Positions 9,903 to 22,049 of a stretch of 64,000 bases of DNA are shown piece after piece. The stretch is from assembly GCA_002928515.1 (NCBI GenBank), contig PERI01000003.1, positions 372,001 through 436,000 on the forward strand. The letters run 5' to 3'. Under the pieces are notes generated by a model that saw only the letters and a list, made by a program, of their open reading frames with translations, had not been told where the DNA came from and made no database searches. A program made the translations under genes and the position numbers. The first letter of the stretch is position 1. Every line of letters starts with the position of its first letter. Origin of the DNA: Hyphomicrobium sp. Its GTDB lineage: Bacteria > Pseudomonadota > Alphaproteobacteria > Rhizobiales > Hyphomicrobiaceae.

Positions 9903-10208
9903 CTACCAGCTCGACTTCGTCATGCCCGGGATGCGGCCCTGGCTCGCGAGTTCGCGGAGCTGGTTGCGGCACATCTTGAGCTTGCGATAGTTGCCGCGTG
10001 GACGGCCCGTGATTTCACAGCGGTTGCGGATGCGCACCTTCGAGCCGTTACGCGGCATCTCGGCGAGCTTCAAACGTGCTGCAAAGCGATCTTCCGGCGA
10101 CTTCTTGAGGTCGGACGCAATAGCCTTCAAGCGTTTGCGCTTGGGGGCCTGCTGCTCAACCATTTTGCGTCGGCGGTTGTTCTTTTCGATCGAACTGGTC
10201 TTAGCCAT
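9903..10208 (-). CDS. rpsN: 30S ribosomal protein S14 (zinc-free type)
   Basis: A 101-residue S14 of the long, zinc-independent type: the four-cysteine ribbon of the short form is absent. It shows [19 protein letters not shown] and the [17 protein letters not shown] ending. It lies between rplE and rpsH as in other proteobacteria. Confidence 0.97.
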   Translation of the reverse strand: MAKTSSIEKNNRRRKMVEQQAPKRKRLKAIASDLKKSPEDRFAARLKLAEMPRNGSKVRIRNRCEITGRPRGNYRKLKMCRNQLRELASQGRIPGMTKSSW

Positions 10209-10264
10209 GTATCTCTCCTCTAAAGGCCTTTCGGGTGCTTCGTGATTGAAGTGTCCGAGGTCCC

Positions 10265-10960
10265 TTAGCTGCGGAATGGGAAGTTGAAGCCTTTGAGAAG
10301 TTCGCGGGCTTCATCATCAGTTTTTGCCGAGGTGCAGACGATGACATCCATACCCAGCACGTTGTCGACTTTGTCGTAATCGATTTCAGGAAATACCAAG
10401 TGCTCTTTGAGGCCGGTGGCGTAGTTGCCGCGACCATCGAAACTCTTGGGATTGAGACCGCGGAAGTCCTTCACGCGCGGCAGCGCGATGGTGACGAACC
10501 GGTCGAGGAATTCATACATACGGTCGCCGCGTAGCGTGACCTTGGCGCCAATAGCCATGCCTTCGCGCAGCTTGTAGACAGCGATGGCTTTGCGCGAGCG
10601 TGTGATCACCGGCTTCTGTCCGGCGATCAGTGCCAGATCGCCAGCCGCAACATCGACTTTCTTGCGATCGTTGACGGCTTCGCCGACGCCCATGTTGATC
10701 ACGATCTTTTCGAGACGCGGGATCTGCATGACGTTTTGATAAGCGAACTTTGTGCGCAGCGCATCTTTCACGACGGTCTCATAGAGAACCTTCATGCGTG
10801 GTTTGTAATCTTTCGGGCGCGGGGCAGCAGGTGTGCGTGGGCCGCTAGCTGCAGCTTTGCGCGCTGCGCTCTTGGCTTTCTTTGCTTCGATGTCGGCGGC
10901 CTTCTTGGGATCGCCGGTCGGGGCTTTGCCGCCCTTTGCTGGTTCAGCTTTTTTAGCCAT
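10265..10960 (-). CDS. rplE: 50S ribosomal protein L5 with N-terminal extension
   Basis: L5 of 231 residues, against about 180 in most bacteria. The canonical protein starts near residue 52 ([18 protein letters not shown]) and includes the P-site tRNA-contact loop and the [19 protein letters not shown] end. The first 50 or so residues are a lysine/alanine-rich, low-complexity extension beginning [14 protein letters not shown]. There is no frame break, and the start lies three bases after the rplX stop. The extension probably adds a basic flexible arm near 5S rRNA; its function is unknown. Confidence 0.95.
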   Translation of the reverse strand: MAKKAEPAKGGKAPTGDPKKAADIEAKKAKSAARKAAASGPRTPAAPRPKDYKPRMKVLYETVVKDALRTKFAYQNVMQIPRLEKIVINMGVGEAVNDRKKVDVAAGDLALIAGQKPVITRSRKAIAVYKLREGMAIGAKVTLRGDRMYEFLDRFVTIALPRVKDFRGLNPKSFDGRGNYATGLKEHLVFPEIDYDKVDNVLGMDVIVCTSAKTDDEARELLKGFNFPFRS

Positions 10961-10963
10961 GGT

Positions 10964-11290
10964 TTAGTTACTCTCCGGGATCTGCTCGCCCGAGCGCTTT
11001 GCAATGCGGACCTTCTTGCCGTCGGCCAAGAGCTTGAAGCCGACGCGGGTCGGCTTGCCGTCCTTGGGATCTTCGATGGCAAGGTTCGAAATCTGGATGG
11101 GACCTTCTTTCGAAATGATCCCGCCTTCAGCCTGTGCGGTCTGACGCTGGTGACGACGCACCATGTTGATGCCGCGCACGAGGGCACGATTTTCTTTCGG
11201 ACGGATTTCGATCACTTCGCCGCGCTTGCCTTTATCGCGGCCAGCGAGAACGACGACCTTGTCGCCCTTTTTGATTTTAGACGACGCCAT
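10964..11290 (-). CDS. rplX: 50S ribosomal protein L24
   Basis: A 108-residue L24, an assembly-initiator protein near the exit tunnel. The KOW motif ([22 protein letters not shown]) is at the N-terminus. It overlaps rplN by one base and is followed closely by rplE. Confidence 0.97.
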   Translation of the reverse strand: MASSKIKKGDKVVVLAGRDKGKRGEVIEIRPKENRALVRGINMVRRHQRQTAQAEGGIISKEGPIQISNLAIEDPKDGKPTRVGFKLLADGKKVRIAKRSGEQIPESN

Positions 11291-11658
11291 TACAGCACCT
11301 CCGGCGCGAGCGAGACGATTTTCATGTGGTTCTTGCCGCGCAGTTCGCGCGTTACGGGTCCGAAAATGCGCGTGCCGATCGGTTCGCCGTTGGCGTTGAT
11401 AAGCACAGCGGCGTTGCGATCGAAGCGGATCAGCGAGCCGTCAGCGCGGCGCACGCCCTTGGCGACGCGCACGATCACGGCCTTCATGACTTGGCCCTTC
11501 TTTACGCGGCCCTTCGGAATAGCTTCCTTCACCGACACAACGATGGTGTCACCCACGGTCGCGTATCTGCGCTTCGAACCGCCCAGTACTTTGATGCACT
11601 GGACGCGGCGCGCGCCCGAATTGTCGGCGACGTCGAGATTGCTCTCCACCTGGATCAT
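11290..11658 (-). CDS. rplN: 50S ribosomal protein L14
   Basis: A 122-residue L14, a highly conserved large-subunit protein at the interface. The [19 protein letters not shown] start and the [13 protein letters not shown] motif are canonical. It overlaps rplX by one base. A 176-bp gap containing a small GC-rich hairpin separates it from rpsQ. Confidence 0.98.
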   Translation of the reverse strand: MIQVESNLDVADNSGARRVQCIKVLGGSKRRYATVGDTIVVSVKEAIPKGRVKKGQVMKAVIVRVAKGVRRADGSLIRFDRNAAVLINANGEPIGTRIFGPVTRELRGKNHMKIVSLAPEVL

Positions 11659-11834
11659 CGCGGCGTTCCTTCTCGTTGAGCCGGTCGCAAAATTTGCGCC
11701 GGTCTCGGCTTCATTTGCCCTTATCGCTCGCGGGGTCTTGGGACATCCTAGTAGTCAGGACACCCAACGCTCTGCAGCTAACGAGGACGCTCTTCATCGT
11801 CACTTCAACTCAATATGGCGCTACGAAAGACGTC

Positions 11835-12074
11835 TCAGTTTTTCGTCGCGGCCATGGCAACCCAGCGTTTGTTCTTCGAAATCGGCGCGGTTTCCTCGAT
11901 GGAGACCAAGTCGCCAACTTTGAAGACGTTGGTTTCGTCGTGTGCGTGATACTTTTTGGTACGACGCACGGTCTTCTTCAAAAGCGGGTGGGTGTAGCGG
12001 CGTTCGACCTGGACGACAATGGTTTTGTCGTTCTTGTCTGATACCACGACGCCCTGAAGTACGCGCTTCGGCAT
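11835..12074 (-). CDS. rpsQ: 30S ribosomal protein S17
   Basis: A 79-residue S17, a primary 16S rRNA-binding OB-fold protein. It starts [21 protein letters not shown] and has the [15 protein letters not shown] segment typical of the family. It lies 14 bases after rpmC. Confidence 0.97.
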   Translation of the reverse strand: MPKRVLQGVVVSDKNDKTIVVQVERRYTHPLLKKTVRRTKKYHAHDETNVFKVGDLVSIEETAPISKNKRWVAMAATKN

Positions 12075-12088
12075 AGTCTCATTCTCCC

Positions 12089-12295
12089 TCAGGCGCCAGT
12101 TTTGGCGCTGCCAGCACGCTTTTGGCGGGCGGCGGTTTTTACGCGCGCGATATCCCGGCGCAACAGCCGGATACGCGCAGTGTTTTCAAGCTGACCCGAA
12201 GCGCGTTGAAAGCGCAGATTGAACTGCTCCTTCTTCAGCTTCACGAGCTGGTCGTCGAGTTGATCGAGCGACAGAGTATTAAAGTCGCTAGCCAT
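12089..12295 (-). CDS. rpmC: 50S ribosomal protein L29
   Basis: A 68-residue helical-hairpin L29 at the exit-tunnel docking site for chaperones and SRP. The signature [21 protein letters not shown] is present. It lies between rplP and rpsQ in standard S10-operon order. Confidence 0.97.
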   Translation of the reverse strand: MASDFNTLSLDQLDDQLVKLKKEQFNLRFQRASGQLENTARIRLLRRDIARVKTAARQKRAGSAKTGA

Positions 12296-12351
12296 GACTT
12301 AAGTCCTCACTTCATTCTTTCTAGATGCTCACCCAAACGTTGGCTGAGCAC

Positions 12352-12762
12352 TTAACCGATACGAGTTACCACGCGGCATTTGATCGGCAGCTTCGCAGCG
12401 CCCAACATCAGTGCTTCCTTGGCAACCTGTTGGTTCAGGCCACCCAATTCGAAAATGATGCGGCCGGGTTTGACGCGAGCCACCCACAATTCAATGCCAC
12501 CTTTGCCAGATCCCATGCGGACTTCGGCAGGCTTCTTGGTCACCGGCACATCCGGGAATACGCGTGTCCACATGCGACCGGCGCGCTTTGTGTGACGCGC
12601 GATCGCACGACGAGCGGCTTCGATCTGGCGCGCTGTCAGACGCTCAGGCTCCATGGCCTTGAGGCCGACTTCGCCAAAGTTCAAAGTCGTGCCACCCTTG
12701 GCGTTGCCATGGATCTTGCCTTTGAAGGCTTTGCGAAACTTCGTTTTTTTAGGCTGTAACAT
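12352..12762 (-). CDS. rplP: 50S ribosomal protein L16
   Basis: A 136-residue L16, which positions A-site tRNA. It begins [19 protein letters not shown] and includes the [21 protein letters not shown] motif. It follows rpsC after 21 bases. Confidence 0.98.
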   Translation of the reverse strand: MLQPKKTKFRKAFKGKIHGNAKGGTTLNFGEVGLKAMEPERLTARQIEAARRAIARHTKRAGRMWTRVFPDVPVTKKPAEVRMGSGKGGIELWVARVKPGRIIFELGGLNQQVAKEALMLGAAKLPIKCRVVTRIG

Positions 12763-12783
12763 TTTTCTTCGCCTCGAAAGTCC

Positions 12784-13620
12784 TTAAGCCTCGGAAGTCG
12801 GTGTCGGCGTATCGCCGCCACCAGCACTTGGAGCACCGCCACCGGCACCGCCGCGACCACCGCCGCCGCCACGACCACCACGACCGCCGCGACGTTCACG
12901 ACGATCACCGCGATCACCGTCTTCGCGACGTGGACGCGGACCGCCGCTCTCCTGCATTTCTGCGTTCTTGCGTTCGGCTGCCATCGGATCGTGTTCGATG
13001 ATCTCGCCTTTGAACACCCAAACTTTGATGCCGATGATGCCGTATGCGGTCACAGCGCGGCCGTAACCGAAGTCAATGTCAGCGCGCAGCGTGTGAAGCG
13101 GCACGCGACCTTCACGATACCATTCCGTGCGGGCGATTTCTGCACCACCCAAACGGCCAGCGACGTTAATACGAATACCGACTGCGCCCAAACGCAAAGC
13201 CGACTGCACCGAACGCTTCATCGCGCGACGGAACGCAACGCGACGCTCCAACTGCTGGGCGATGCTTTCAGCGATCAGCGTCGCGTCGATTTCCGGCTTG
13301 CGGATTTCGACGATGTTCAAGTGCACTTCCGACGTCGTCAAGCGGGCAAGGTCGGAACGGATGCGTTCGATCTTGTCACCCTTCTTGCCGATCAAAATGC
13401 CAGGACGCGCGGTGTGGACCGTAACGCGGCACTTCTTATGCGGACGCTCGATGATCACTTTCGAAATGCCAGCTTCGCGCTGATCTTTCAGAATGTGTGC
13501 ACGGATGGCGCGATCTTCGTGCAGCAAGCGCGGATACTCGTGACGCGCTGCGAACCAGCGGCTGTCCCAGGTGCGATTGATACCGACGCGAAGGCCGACG
13601 GGATTGACCTTTTGACCCAT
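12784..13620 (-). CDS. rpsC: 30S ribosomal protein S3 with RG-rich tail
   Basis: A 278-residue S3, a head protein with mRNA-helicase activity. [16 protein letters not shown] at 13620 is the family start. The KH domain ([25 protein letters not shown]) is at about residues 45-75. After about residue 225 the protein continues with a 50-residue Arg/Gly-rich tail of RGG-like repeats, longer and more repetitive than in most relatives. The start abuts the rplV stop. Confidence 0.96.
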   Translation of the reverse strand: MGQKVNPVGLRVGINRTWDSRWFAARHEYPRLLHEDRAIRAHILKDQREAGISKVIIERPHKKCRVTVHTARPGILIGKKGDKIERIRSDLARLTTSEVHLNIVEIRKPEIDATLIAESIAQQLERRVAFRRAMKRSVQSALRLGAVGIRINVAGRLGGAEIARTEWYREGRVPLHTLRADIDFGYGRAVTAYGIIGIKVWVFKGEIIEHDPMAAERKNAEMQESGGPRPRREDGDRGDRRERRGGRGGRGGGGGRGGAGGGAPSAGGGDTPTPTSEA

Positions 13621-13621
13621 A

Positions 13622-14083
13622 TTACTTGGCCTCCTTGGGCTGACGCTTGGCTTTTGGCGCAGCATCAGCGGTCTTTTTCTTTGCAGCCGATTTCTTCTCA
13701 GCCTTCGCTTCGGCTTCGACCTGGCGAACGACGACGGTCAACTGCGCGAACGGCTTTAGAATTTGCGAACCGCGGCCACGACCACGCGCGTGGAAACGCT
13801 TCAGCGTCAAATTCTTGCCAACGTAGGCTTCGGCAACGATCAATTCGTTGACGTCGAGGCTGTGATTGTTTTCGGCATTCGCAACAGCGCTCATCACGCA
13901 TTTGCGGACATCGTCAGCGATGCGCTTCTGGCTGAATTCGAGTTCGGCCAAAGCCGTCTCAACCTTCTTGCCGCGGATCATGCCAGCAACCAGGTTCAAT
14001 TTCTGCGGTGATACGCGCAGAGATCTGGCAACGGCTTGCGCCTCGTTATCGGCTAGGCGCCGCTCATGGCTTGGCTTGCCCAT
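13622..14083 (-). CDS. rplV: 50S ribosomal protein L22
   Basis: A 153-residue L22 whose hairpin lines the exit tunnel. The core ([21 protein letters not shown] through [17 protein letters not shown]) is normal. About 28 extra Lys/Ala-rich residues follow at the C-terminus. It overlaps rpsS by one base and abuts rpsC. Confidence 0.97.
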   Translation of the reverse strand: MGKPSHERRLADNEAQAVARSLRVSPQKLNLVAGMIRGKKVETALAELEFSQKRIADDVRKCVMSAVANAENNHSLDVNELIVAEAYVGKNLTLKRFHARGRGRGSQILKPFAQLTVVVRQVEAEAKAEKKSAAKKKTADAAPKAKRQPKEAK

Positions 14084-14361
14084 TACTTCCTCACCGCTTT
14101 CTTATCGCCGCCGTGACCGGGGAAATGACGGGTTGGCGCGAACTCGCCGAACTTGTGGCCGATCATGTCTTCCGTCACTGCGACTGGAATGTGCTTCTTA
14201 CCGTTATGGACGCCGAACGTCAGACCTACGAACTGCGGAAGGATCGTCGAGCGGCGGCTCCACGTCTTGATGACTTCGCTGCGCCCCGATGCGCGCGATT
14301 TGTCCGCCTTCTTCAGGATGTAGCCGTCAACGAACGGGCCTTTCCAAACTGAACGTGTCAC
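14083..14361 (-). CDS. rpsS: 30S ribosomal protein S19
   Basis: A 92-residue S19 of the small-subunit head. It begins (GTG) with [17 protein letters not shown] and contains the [18 protein letters not shown] motif. It overlaps rplV by one base and lies 37 bases after rplB. Confidence 0.98.
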   Translation of the reverse strand: MTRSVWKGPFVDGYILKKADKSRASGRSEVIKTWSRRSTILPQFVGLTFGVHNGKKHIPVAVTEDMIGHKFGEFAPTRHFPGHGGDKKAVRK

Positions 14362-14398
14362 TTAGCGTCTCCTTCAATCAGCTCGCGCTGGCGTTAAG

Positions 14399-15220
14399 TT
14401 ATTTCGCCTTCTGGCGGCTGCGAACGATGTATTTGGTTGTCACTTTATTCTTACGTGTCTTGAAGCCCTTGGTCGGCTTGCCCCAAGGCGTGGCCCAATG
14501 CTTACCGCCCTTCGTGCGACCACCGTTCGGGTGATCGACCGGGTTCATCGAGATCGAGCGGTTATGCGGACGCTTGCCATTCCAGCGCGTGCGACCGGCC
14601 TTACCGATGACAGTATTCATATGATCCGGGTTCGACACAGCACCGACGGTTGCCATGCAATCGGCAGGTACCTTGCGCGTTTCGCCAGAATTGAGTTTCA
14701 AAACAGCCCAGCCGGAGTCGCGTCCGACGAGTTGAACGAATGCGCCAGCGGAGCGTGCCATCTGGCCGCCTTTGCCTTGCTTCATTTCGACGTTGTGAAC
14801 GATGGTACCAACTGGCATCGACGAAAGCGGCATGGCGTTGCCGGGCTTCACGTCAACCTTGGGACCAGACACAACCGTGTCACCTGCTGCAAGACGCTGC
14901 GGCGCAAGGATGTAGGACTGCGTGCCGTCTTCGTACTTGATGAGGGCAATGAAAGCCGTGCGGTTGGGATCGTATTCCAAGCGCTCAACGACGGCAGGGC
15001 TGTCGAACTTGCGTCGCTTGAAGTCGATCTTGCGATAGCTTTGTTTGTGACCGCCGCCGATGAAGCGCGATGTTGTACGGCCATCGCTGTTGCGACCGCC
15101 TGACTTCGGCTTGCCCTCGACCAACGCCTTCAAAGGCGCGCCCTTCCAGAGCGCCGAACGATCCACTTGAACCAAGTGGCGTCGGCCAGGAGACGTTGGG
15201 TTGAATGTTTTAAGCGCCAT
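14399..15220 (-). CDS. rplB: 50S ribosomal protein L2
   Basis: A 273-residue L2, required for subunit association and peptidyl-transferase assembly. The conserved [23 protein letters not shown] loop, which contains the functionally important histidine, is present. It lies between rplW (13-bp gap) and rpsS. Confidence 0.98.
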   Translation of the reverse strand: MALKTFNPTSPGRRHLVQVDRSALWKGAPLKALVEGKPKSGGRNSDGRTTSRFIGGGHKQSYRKIDFKRRKFDSPAVVERLEYDPNRTAFIALIKYEDGTQSYILAPQRLAAGDTVVSGPKVDVKPGNAMPLSSMPVGTIVHNVEMKQGKGGQMARSAGAFVQLVGRDSGWAVLKLNSGETRKVPADCMATVGAVSNPDHMNTVIGKAGRTRWNGKRPHNRSISMNPVDHPNGGRTKGGKHWATPWGKPTKGFKTRKNKVTTKYIVRSRQKAK

Positions 15221-15233
15221 AGTGCCCTACTCC

Positions 15234-15527
15234 TTAGAGACCCGTCGTCACGTCGATGGAATGTCCATCTTCGAGCGTGATGACAGCCCTCTTGGTATCG
15301 CTCAGCAGAGCAACGATGCCCCGGAACGCGCGTTTCTTGCCCTTGCGGACGATCGTGTTGACCGACTTGACCTTGACCTTGAACAGGCTTTCGACCGCCG
15401 ACTTAATTTCGGTTTTCGTTGCCTGACGGTTGACCTTGAAGATCACTTGGTTGTGTTCCGACGACAGGGTCGCTTTTTCCGTAATAACGGGTGCGATGAT
15501 GACGTCGTAGGCGGTGCGTTTCGTCAT
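15234..15527 (-). CDS. rplW: 50S ribosomal protein L23
   Basis: A 97-residue L23, the exit-tunnel docking protein for trigger factor and SRP. It begins [21 protein letters not shown] and has the [15 protein letters not shown] loop. Its ATG overlaps the rplD stop by four bases, so coupling is likely. Confidence 0.98.
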   Translation of the reverse strand: MTKRTAYDVIIAPVITEKATLSSEHNQVIFKVNRQATKTEIKSAVESLFKVKVKSVNTIVRKGKKRAFRGIVALLSDTKRAVITLEDGHSIDVTTGL

Positions 15528-16144
15528 TTGAATCGCGCCTCCAGCGCCGCAACGGCTGCCTTCGTCAGGACCAACTTTTTACGACGCAGTATGTCGTAAA
15601 CGTTGATGCCCTGGATCGGCAGGACGTCGATGTTGGGAATGTTGCGAGCAGCGCGTGCGAACGTCGGCTCCAGCTCTGCGCCATCAATGATCAGTGCGTT
15701 GCTCCAAGCGAGCTTGGCGAACTGCGATTTCAGTGTGCCGGTCTTGCCTTCAGCCGACGATGCCTTGTCGAGAATGACAATTTCGCCAGCCTTCGCCTTG
15801 GCCGAGAGCGCATGACGCAAAGCGAGGGCACGGGCTTTCTTGGTCATGCCGATGGCGTGTGAGCGCGGCTTGGGACCGAACGCTTTGCCGCCGCCACGGA
15901 ACTGAGGCGCCGACTTGTCACCGTGACGCGCGCCGCCGGTGCCCTTTTGCTTGTACATTTTCTTGCCCGTGACCGCGACTTCCGATCGGTCCTGAGCATG
16001 ATGTGTGCCGGCCATGCGCTTCAGCGTCTGATAACGCACCATGCGGTGGATCAAATCTGGGCGCGGTTCGAGGCCGAAGATATCGTCGATGAGTTCGATT
16101 TCACCGGCTTTGCCAGCGTCGAGCGTTGTGACAGAGGTTTTCAT
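15524..16144 (-). CDS. rplD: 50S ribosomal protein L4
   Basis: A 206-residue L4, whose loop lines the exit tunnel and which in some bacteria represses the S10 operon. The loop region [23 protein letters not shown] is intact. The ATG at 16144 is preferred over the GTG one codon earlier, because GGAGAG lies at good spacing and the codon overlaps the rplC stop by one base. Confidence 0.97.
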   Translation of the reverse strand: MKTSVTTLDAGKAGEIELIDDIFGLEPRPDLIHRMVRYQTLKRMAGTHHAQDRSEVAVTGKKMYKQKGTGGARHGDKSAPQFRGGGKAFGPKPRSHAIGMTKKARALALRHALSAKAKAGEIVILDKASSAEGKTGTLKSQFAKLAWSNALIIDGAELEPTFARAARNIPNIDVLPIQGINVYDILRRKKLVLTKAAVAALEARFK

Positions 16145-16845
16145 CACGCGCTCTCCTTATTCGCGGTTGCGCGCGGCTTGAATGCGCCAGGCATCGGCAG
16201 ATCTTTCGGCGCTGCCTTCTTGACGGCATCGCGCACGACAACCCAACCGCCCTTGGAACCGGGGACTGCGCCGCGGATCATGACGAGACCGCGTGCTACG
16301 TCTACTTTGGCGACAACGAGGTTTTGGGTTGTGACGCGTTCGTCACCCATGTGACCCGCCATCTTCTTGCCCTTGAACACCTTGCCAGGATCTTGGCGCT
16401 GACCGGTCGAACCGAGCGAGCGATGCGAGACCGAGACGCCGTGCGTCGCACGCAGACCGCCGAAGTTCCAACGCTTCATTGCGCCCTGGAAACCTTTACC
16501 CTGGGTGGTGCCCGTGACGTCCACGAACTGACCTGGGACAAAATGATCGGCGGTGATTTCCGCACCGACTTCGATCAGGTTCTCAGGACTGACACGAAAC
16601 TCTGCCAGTTTGCGCTTGGGCTCAACTTCAGCCGTCGCGAAGGTTCCACGTTCCGACTTCGTCAAACGCGATGGCTTGCGTGTGCCGCCACCGACCTGAA
16701 TGGCGGTGTAGCCGTTCTTATCGACTGTGCGGTGGGAGAGAACCTGGAGGTTTTCGAGCCGCAGCACGGTCACGGGGACGTGTTCTCCCGCGTCCGTGAA
16801 GATACGGGTCATCCCAACCTTCTGAGCAATTATGCCGGAACGCAT
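16144..16845 (-). CDS. rplC: 50S ribosomal protein L3
   Basis: A 233-residue L3, which reaches the peptidyl-transferase centre. It starts [16 protein letters not shown] and shows the [15 protein letters not shown] and [20 protein letters not shown]-type motifs with the glutamine methylated in some bacteria. The second ATG (16845) is chosen because AGGAAGGA lies six bases upstream; the first ATG would abut it. Confidence 0.97.
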   Translation of the reverse strand: MRSGIIAQKVGMTRIFTDAGEHVPVTVLRLENLQVLSHRTVDKNGYTAIQVGGGTRKPSRLTKSERGTFATAEVEPKRKLAEFRVSPENLIEVGAEITADHFVPGQFVDVTGTTQGKGFQGAMKRWNFGGLRATHGVSVSHRSLGSTGQRQDPGKVFKGKKMAGHMGDERVTTQNLVVAKVDVARGLVMIRGAVPGSKGGWVVVRDAVKKAAPKDLPMPGAFKPRATANKESA

Positions 16846-16908
16846 CTGCATTCCTTCCTATCGTTGGGGCCATTCGCGTTACCGCCAGAGGGCCCGTAAG
16901 CTAATTTT

Positions 16909-17217
16909 TTAGAGTTTGATTTCGACGTCGACACCGGCGGCGAGATCAAGCTTCATCAAGGCATCGACCGTCTGCGGCGTTGGATCGACGATGTCGAGCA
17001 AACGCTTGTGGGTCCGCATTTCGAACTGCTCGCGCGACTTCTTGTCGATGTGCGGTGAGCGGTTAACGGTGAATTTCTCGATGCGCGTCGGCAGCGGAAT
17101 TGGTCCGCGGACTTCGGCACCGGTGCGTTTCGCCGTGTTCACGATTTCGCGCGTCGACGCATCGAGGATGCGGTGATCGAACGCTTTCAATCGGATGCGG
17201 ATGTTTTGGCCGTGCAT
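16909..17217 (-). CDS. rpsJ: 30S ribosomal protein S10
   Basis: A 102-residue S10, which also serves as NusE in antitermination. It begins [16 protein letters not shown] and carries the [19 protein letters not shown] loop. It lies 77 bases after tuf and opens the S10 operon; the reading frame upstream of 17217 is not conserved. Confidence 0.97.
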   Translation of the reverse strand: MHGQNIRIRLKAFDHRILDASTREIVNTAKRTGAEVRGPIPLPTRIEKFTVNRSPHIDKKSREQFEMRTHKRLLDIVDPTPQTVDALMKLDLAAGVDVEIKL

Positions 17218-17294
17218 TGGTGTCGCTTTCACTCTTTTTGAGAAAACAAAAGGAAGCGCCACCCGAACGGGGCGCTTCCCTTATTCTTTTCCTA

Positions 17295-18503
<1,209 letters not shown>

Positions 18504-18581
18504 CGTTGGCTCTCCTCGTTCTTCCTAACGCGCCTCAAGCTTATGAGGCCTGAGATTTCAAGTGTTCGTGTGGTCGTTCGA

Positions 18582-20675
18582 TCAGGCGAACTTCGCCTTG
18601 ACTTCGTCTGCGACGTTCCGAGGAACGTCCGAATAGTGTGCGAACTGCATGGTGTAGGACGCACGGCCCTGGCTCATCGAGCGCAATTGGCTGACGTACC
18701 CGAACATGTTGGCCAACGGAACGTTGGCGCGAATAACTGTCGCGTTGCCGCGCATCTGCTGGTCACGAATTTGACCGCGACGAGAGTTGATGTCGCCGAT
18801 GACTCCGCCGACGAAATCGCCAGGTGTTACGACTTCAACGTCCATGATCGGTTCGAGCAATTTCACGCCGGCCTTTTCGCAGGCTTCTTTCATGGCAGCG
18901 CGAGTGGCGATTTCGAAGGCAATGGCGGAACTATCCACTTCGTGGAACGCGCCGTCGAACAGATTGACCTTCATATCGACCATAGGGAAGCCGATGAGTA
19001 CGCCATTGTCCCAGACCGATTGCACGCCTTTTTCGACACCCGGAATGTATTCCTTCGGAACCGTACCGCCGATGATCGACGTTTCGAATTCGTTGCCAGC
19101 GCCCACTTCGTTGGGCTCAAGCTTCAGCTTGACGCGTGCGAACTGGCCCGTACCGCCGGTTTGCTTTTTGTGCGTGTAGTCGATTTCTGTCGGACGAGCG
19201 AGGGCTTCGCGATAGGCGACCTGAGGCGCGCCGACCTGCACTTCGATGTTATGCGGTTCGCGACGCATGATATCGACTTTGATGTCGAGATGCAGTTCGC
19301 CCATGCCCTTGAGAATGGTTTCGCCCGACTCTTGATCGACAGAAACTCGGAACGACGGATCTTCGAGAGCCATCGTGTAGAGGACCTGCGCCATCTTTTC
19401 TTGGTCGGCCTTCGTCTTGGGCTCGACCTTCATTTCGATGACGGGATTTGGGAAGTCCATCTTTTCGAGAAGAACCGGCTTGTTGGGATCAGACAGCGTT
19501 TCACCGGTGCGCGTGTCTTTGAGACCAGCGAGAGCGATGATGTCGCCGGCATAAGCTTCATCGACCTGCTCGCGCTTTTCAGCGTGCATCTCGTAAATCA
19601 TGCCGACGCGCTCTTTCTTGTCACGCGTCGTTTGAGCAAGCGCCATGCCCTTCTGGATCTTGCCGGAATAGATGCGGCAGAAGGTGAGCGAGCCAACGTG
19701 TGGGAAGCTCATGATCTTGAAGGCGATGAGAGACAATGGTTCGTCGTCAGAAGGGCGCCGTGTTGTCTCGAGGCCGGTCTTCACATCGGTGCAGACGTAG
19801 GCTTCGCGATCGGTCGGTGCCGGAAGGAAATCCACAACGGCGTCGAGCAGCGGCTGCACGCCTTTGTGCTTGAAAGCCGAGCCACACATCATCGGATAGA
19901 ACGTGCGTGTGATCGTGGCCTTGCGGATCATTTCGCGAAGCTTATCGTTCGAAGGCTCGGTGCCATCGAGATAAGCGCCCATCACATCGTCGTCCATTTC
20001 GACGGCGGCTTCGATCATGGCGGCGCGATACTCGAGCGCCTTATCCATCATGTCGGCTGGAATTTCTTTGATGACCATCTTGGCGTCTTTGCCGTCGCCG
20101 TCCCAGACGATAGCCTTCATTTCAATGAGATCGACGACACCTTGGAAATCAGCTTCAGCGCCGATCGGCAATTGAATGGCTACTGCGCGTGCGCCGAGCT
20201 TTTCCTTGATGTCGGCTTCGCACATGTAGAAGTCAGCGCCGGTCTTATCCATCTTGTTGGCAAAGATGATGCGCGGAACATTGTACTTGTCGCCTTGGCG
20301 CCAGACCGTTTCAGTTTGCGGCTCTACGCCCTGGTTTGAATCCAGAACGCAAACAGCACCGTCGAGCACGCGCAGCGAACGCTCGACTTCGATGGTGAAA
20401 TCAACGTGTCCTGGTGTGTCGATGATATTGAGGCGACGCATTTTGCCGTCGCGGCCGGGCCAGAAGCAGGTCGTCGCAGCCGACGTAATTGTAATGCCGC
20501 GCTCAGCTTCCTGCTCCATGAAGTCCATGGTGGCTGCACCATCGTGCACTTCGCCGATCTTGTGCGACTTGCCGGTGTAATACAGGACGCGCTCCGTCGT
20601 CGTCGTCTTCCCGGCGTCGATGTGCGCCATGATGCCGAAGTTGCGGTAGTCCTGAGGTGCGTACTGGCGGGCCAT
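18582..20675 (-). CDS. fusA: Elongation factor G
   Basis: A 697-residue translocase GTPase of normal length. The G1 motif AHIDAGKTT (about 17-25), the switch [23 protein letters not shown] block, the G3 DTPGHVDF and NKMDKTGAD are all canonical. Domain IV has the [14 protein letters not shown] tip. It lies between rpsG (27 bp) and tuf (78 bp) in the str operon. Its switch I is standard, in contrast to EF-Tu. Confidence 0.98.
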   Translation of the reverse strand: MARQYAPQDYRNFGIMAHIDAGKTTTTERVLYYTGKSHKIGEVHDGAATMDFMEQEAERGITITSAATTCFWPGRDGKMRRLNIIDTPGHVDFTIEVERSLRVLDGAVCVLDSNQGVEPQTETVWRQGDKYNVPRIIFANKMDKTGADFYMCEADIKEKLGARAVAIQLPIGAEADFQGVVDLIEMKAIVWDGDGKDAKMVIKEIPADMMDKALEYRAAMIEAAVEMDDDVMGAYLDGTEPSNDKLREMIRKATITRTFYPMMCGSAFKHKGVQPLLDAVVDFLPAPTDREAYVCTDVKTGLETTRRPSDDEPLSLIAFKIMSFPHVGSLTFCRIYSGKIQKGMALAQTTRDKKERVGMIYEMHAEKREQVDEAYAGDIIALAGLKDTRTGETLSDPNKPVLLEKMDFPNPVIEMKVEPKTKADQEKMAQVLYTMALEDPSFRVSVDQESGETILKGMGELHLDIKVDIMRREPHNIEVQVGAPQVAYREALARPTEIDYTHKKQTGGTGQFARVKLKLEPNEVGAGNEFETSIIGGTVPKEYIPGVEKGVQSVWDNGVLIGFPMVDMKVNLFDGAFHEVDSSAIAFEIATRAAMKEACEKAGVKLLEPIMDVEVVTPGDFVGGVIGDINSRRGQIRDQQMRGNATVIRANVPLANMFGYVSQLRSMSQGRASYTMQFAHYSDVPRNVADEVKAKFA

Positions 20676-20702
20676 GATTGCCTCGAAATCCTATATCGAA
20701 AA

Positions 20703-21173
20703 TTACCAGCGATAATGCGAGAAGGCGCGGTTGGCTTCCGCCATCTTGTGCGTGTCTTCGCGCTTCTTCACCGCTGTGCCGCGATTGTTTGCTGCATCGA
20801 GAAGTTCGCCTGACAACTTGTCGATCAAAGTCGATTCATTGCGCGCACGCGCAGCAGCAATGATCCAACGGATGGCAAGCGCCTGGCGGCGCTCGTTGCG
20901 CACCTCGACCGGCACCTGATACGTGGCGCCACCGACGCGACGCGAACGAACTTCAACGGCTGGCATGACGTTGTCGAGTGCCGACTTAAACAGGTCGAGA
21001 GGGTTGGCCTTCGCCTTGTTTTCCATCTTGTCGAACGCGCCATACACCATGCGTTCGGCAACCGACTTCTTACCATGCTCCATGACCGCGTTCATGAACT
21101 TGGTCACGACGAGATCGTGGAACTTTGGATCGGGGATCACTTCCCGCTTTTGCGCCGCGTGACGACGAGACAT
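20703..21173 (-). CDS. rpsG: 30S ribosomal protein S7
   Basis: A 156-residue S7, a head-assembly initiator that contacts mRNA at the exit. It begins [18 protein letters not shown] and has the [25 protein letters not shown] block and the AFSHYRW ending. It follows rpsL after 73 bases. Confidence 0.98.
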   Translation of the reverse strand: MSRRHAAQKREVIPDPKFHDLVVTKFMNAVMEHGKKSVAERMVYGAFDKMENKAKANPLDLFKSALDNVMPAVEVRSRRVGGATYQVPVEVRNERRQALAIRWIIAAARARNESTLIDKLSGELLDAANNRGTAVKKREDTHKMAEANRAFSHYRW

Positions 21174-21246
21174 CCTGGCAAGTCCTTCGCTTCGAATTCT
21201 GTTTCAGTTCAGAGCCAGCCAAGCCGACCCCAGTTTCAATGCATTT

Positions 21247-21618
21247 TTATTTCGGACGCTTGGCGCCGTATTTCGAACGGCGCTGACGACGAGCGGCGAC
21301 GCCCTGGGTATCGAGTACGCCGCGAATGATGTGGTAACGAACGCCTGGCAAGTCCTTAACGCGACCGCCGCGGATCAGAACCACAGAGTGTTCTTGAAGG
21401 TTGTGGCCTTCGCCTGGAATGTATCCGATGACTTCAAAGCCATTGGTGAGCCGGATCTTGGCGACCTTACGAAGCGCCGAGTTCGGCTTCTTCGGCGTCG
21501 TCGTGTACACGCGGGTGCAGACGCCACGCTTCTGAGGGCATGACTCCATATGGCGCGATTTCTCGCGGTAGGTTTTCTGCTCCCGGGGCTTCCGGATTAA
21601 CTGTTGTATCGTCGGCAT
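21247..21618 (-). CDS. rpsL: 30S ribosomal protein S12
   Basis: A 123-residue S12 of the decoding centre. The [13 protein letters not shown] start at 21618 is the family start; the 48-codon upstream extension of the frame is not conserved. [12 protein letters not shown] and [14 protein letters not shown] carry the wild-type lysines (about 43 and 88) and the proline whose mutation gives streptomycin resistance. First gene of the str operon, about 250 bp behind a strong predicted promoter. Confidence 0.98.
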   Translation of the reverse strand: MPTIQQLIRKPREQKTYREKSRHMESCPQKRGVCTRVYTTTPKKPNSALRKVAKIRLTNGFEVIGYIPGEGHNLQEHSVVLIRGGRVKDLPGVRYHIIRGVLDTQGVAARRQRRSKYGAKRPK

Positions 21619-21864
21619 CCGCCAAATCCTGCCTTCACGTCGTGACGCTGGCCGCACATCCGAACTCGGAATGCGCCAAGCAAACCTGCCAGGCGGCGCG
21701 ATGTGCGCCCCTAGCATGAAAAAACCAGAGGATCGTGCCGCCCTTGTGGGGTGACAGATCATGGCCCGTCGATGTTCTCTGCTTTCGTGACGGGAGCGTT
21801 TAGGCCCATTCAGGCACGCTAAAAGCGCGCAACTGGCCTACCACCTTCCGTGAGAGTGAGCGGA

Positions 21865-21893
21865 GCTATATACACGCGCGCCATAATGGTCAA
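21865..21893 (-). promoter_or_regulatory. Predicted sigma-70 promoter of the str operon
   Basis: On the minus strand, TTGACC (21893-21888) and TATAGC (21870-21865) have a 17-base spacer and a TG-rich spacer end. It points at rpsL and lies downstream of the rpoC terminator, as an independent str-operon promoter should. Confidence 0.6.
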
Positions 21894-21986
21894 CACCCCG
21901 GGCGCCAGGTCATTCACTTTTATTGCTTTTTGTCTGGCTGCTTGCATGCGGCGGAGCGTCTCGCAGTCAAGTTTTGATAGTTTAGC

Positions 21987-22018
21987 GAAAAGAAAAAGGC
22001 CGCATGAGAGCGGCCTTT
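21987..22018 (-). terminator. Rho-independent terminator of rpoBC
   Basis: The stem GGCCGC/GCGGCC (21998-22003 with 22010-22015), extended by A-T pairs, is followed on the minus strand by TTTTTCTTTTC. It begins 32 bases after the rpoC stop. Confidence 0.85.
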
Positions 22019-22049
22019 CTCCAATTGTTATTCGTGCAAAACAGCTTGT

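Larger units (their letters stand above)
21619..22049. other. Gap between rpoC and rpsL (431 bp)
   Basis: The gap holds the rpoC terminator (21987-22018) and a sigma-70 promoter for rpsL (21865-21893), with about 245 bases of leader before rpsL. No gene is supported in it. Confidence 0.6.
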
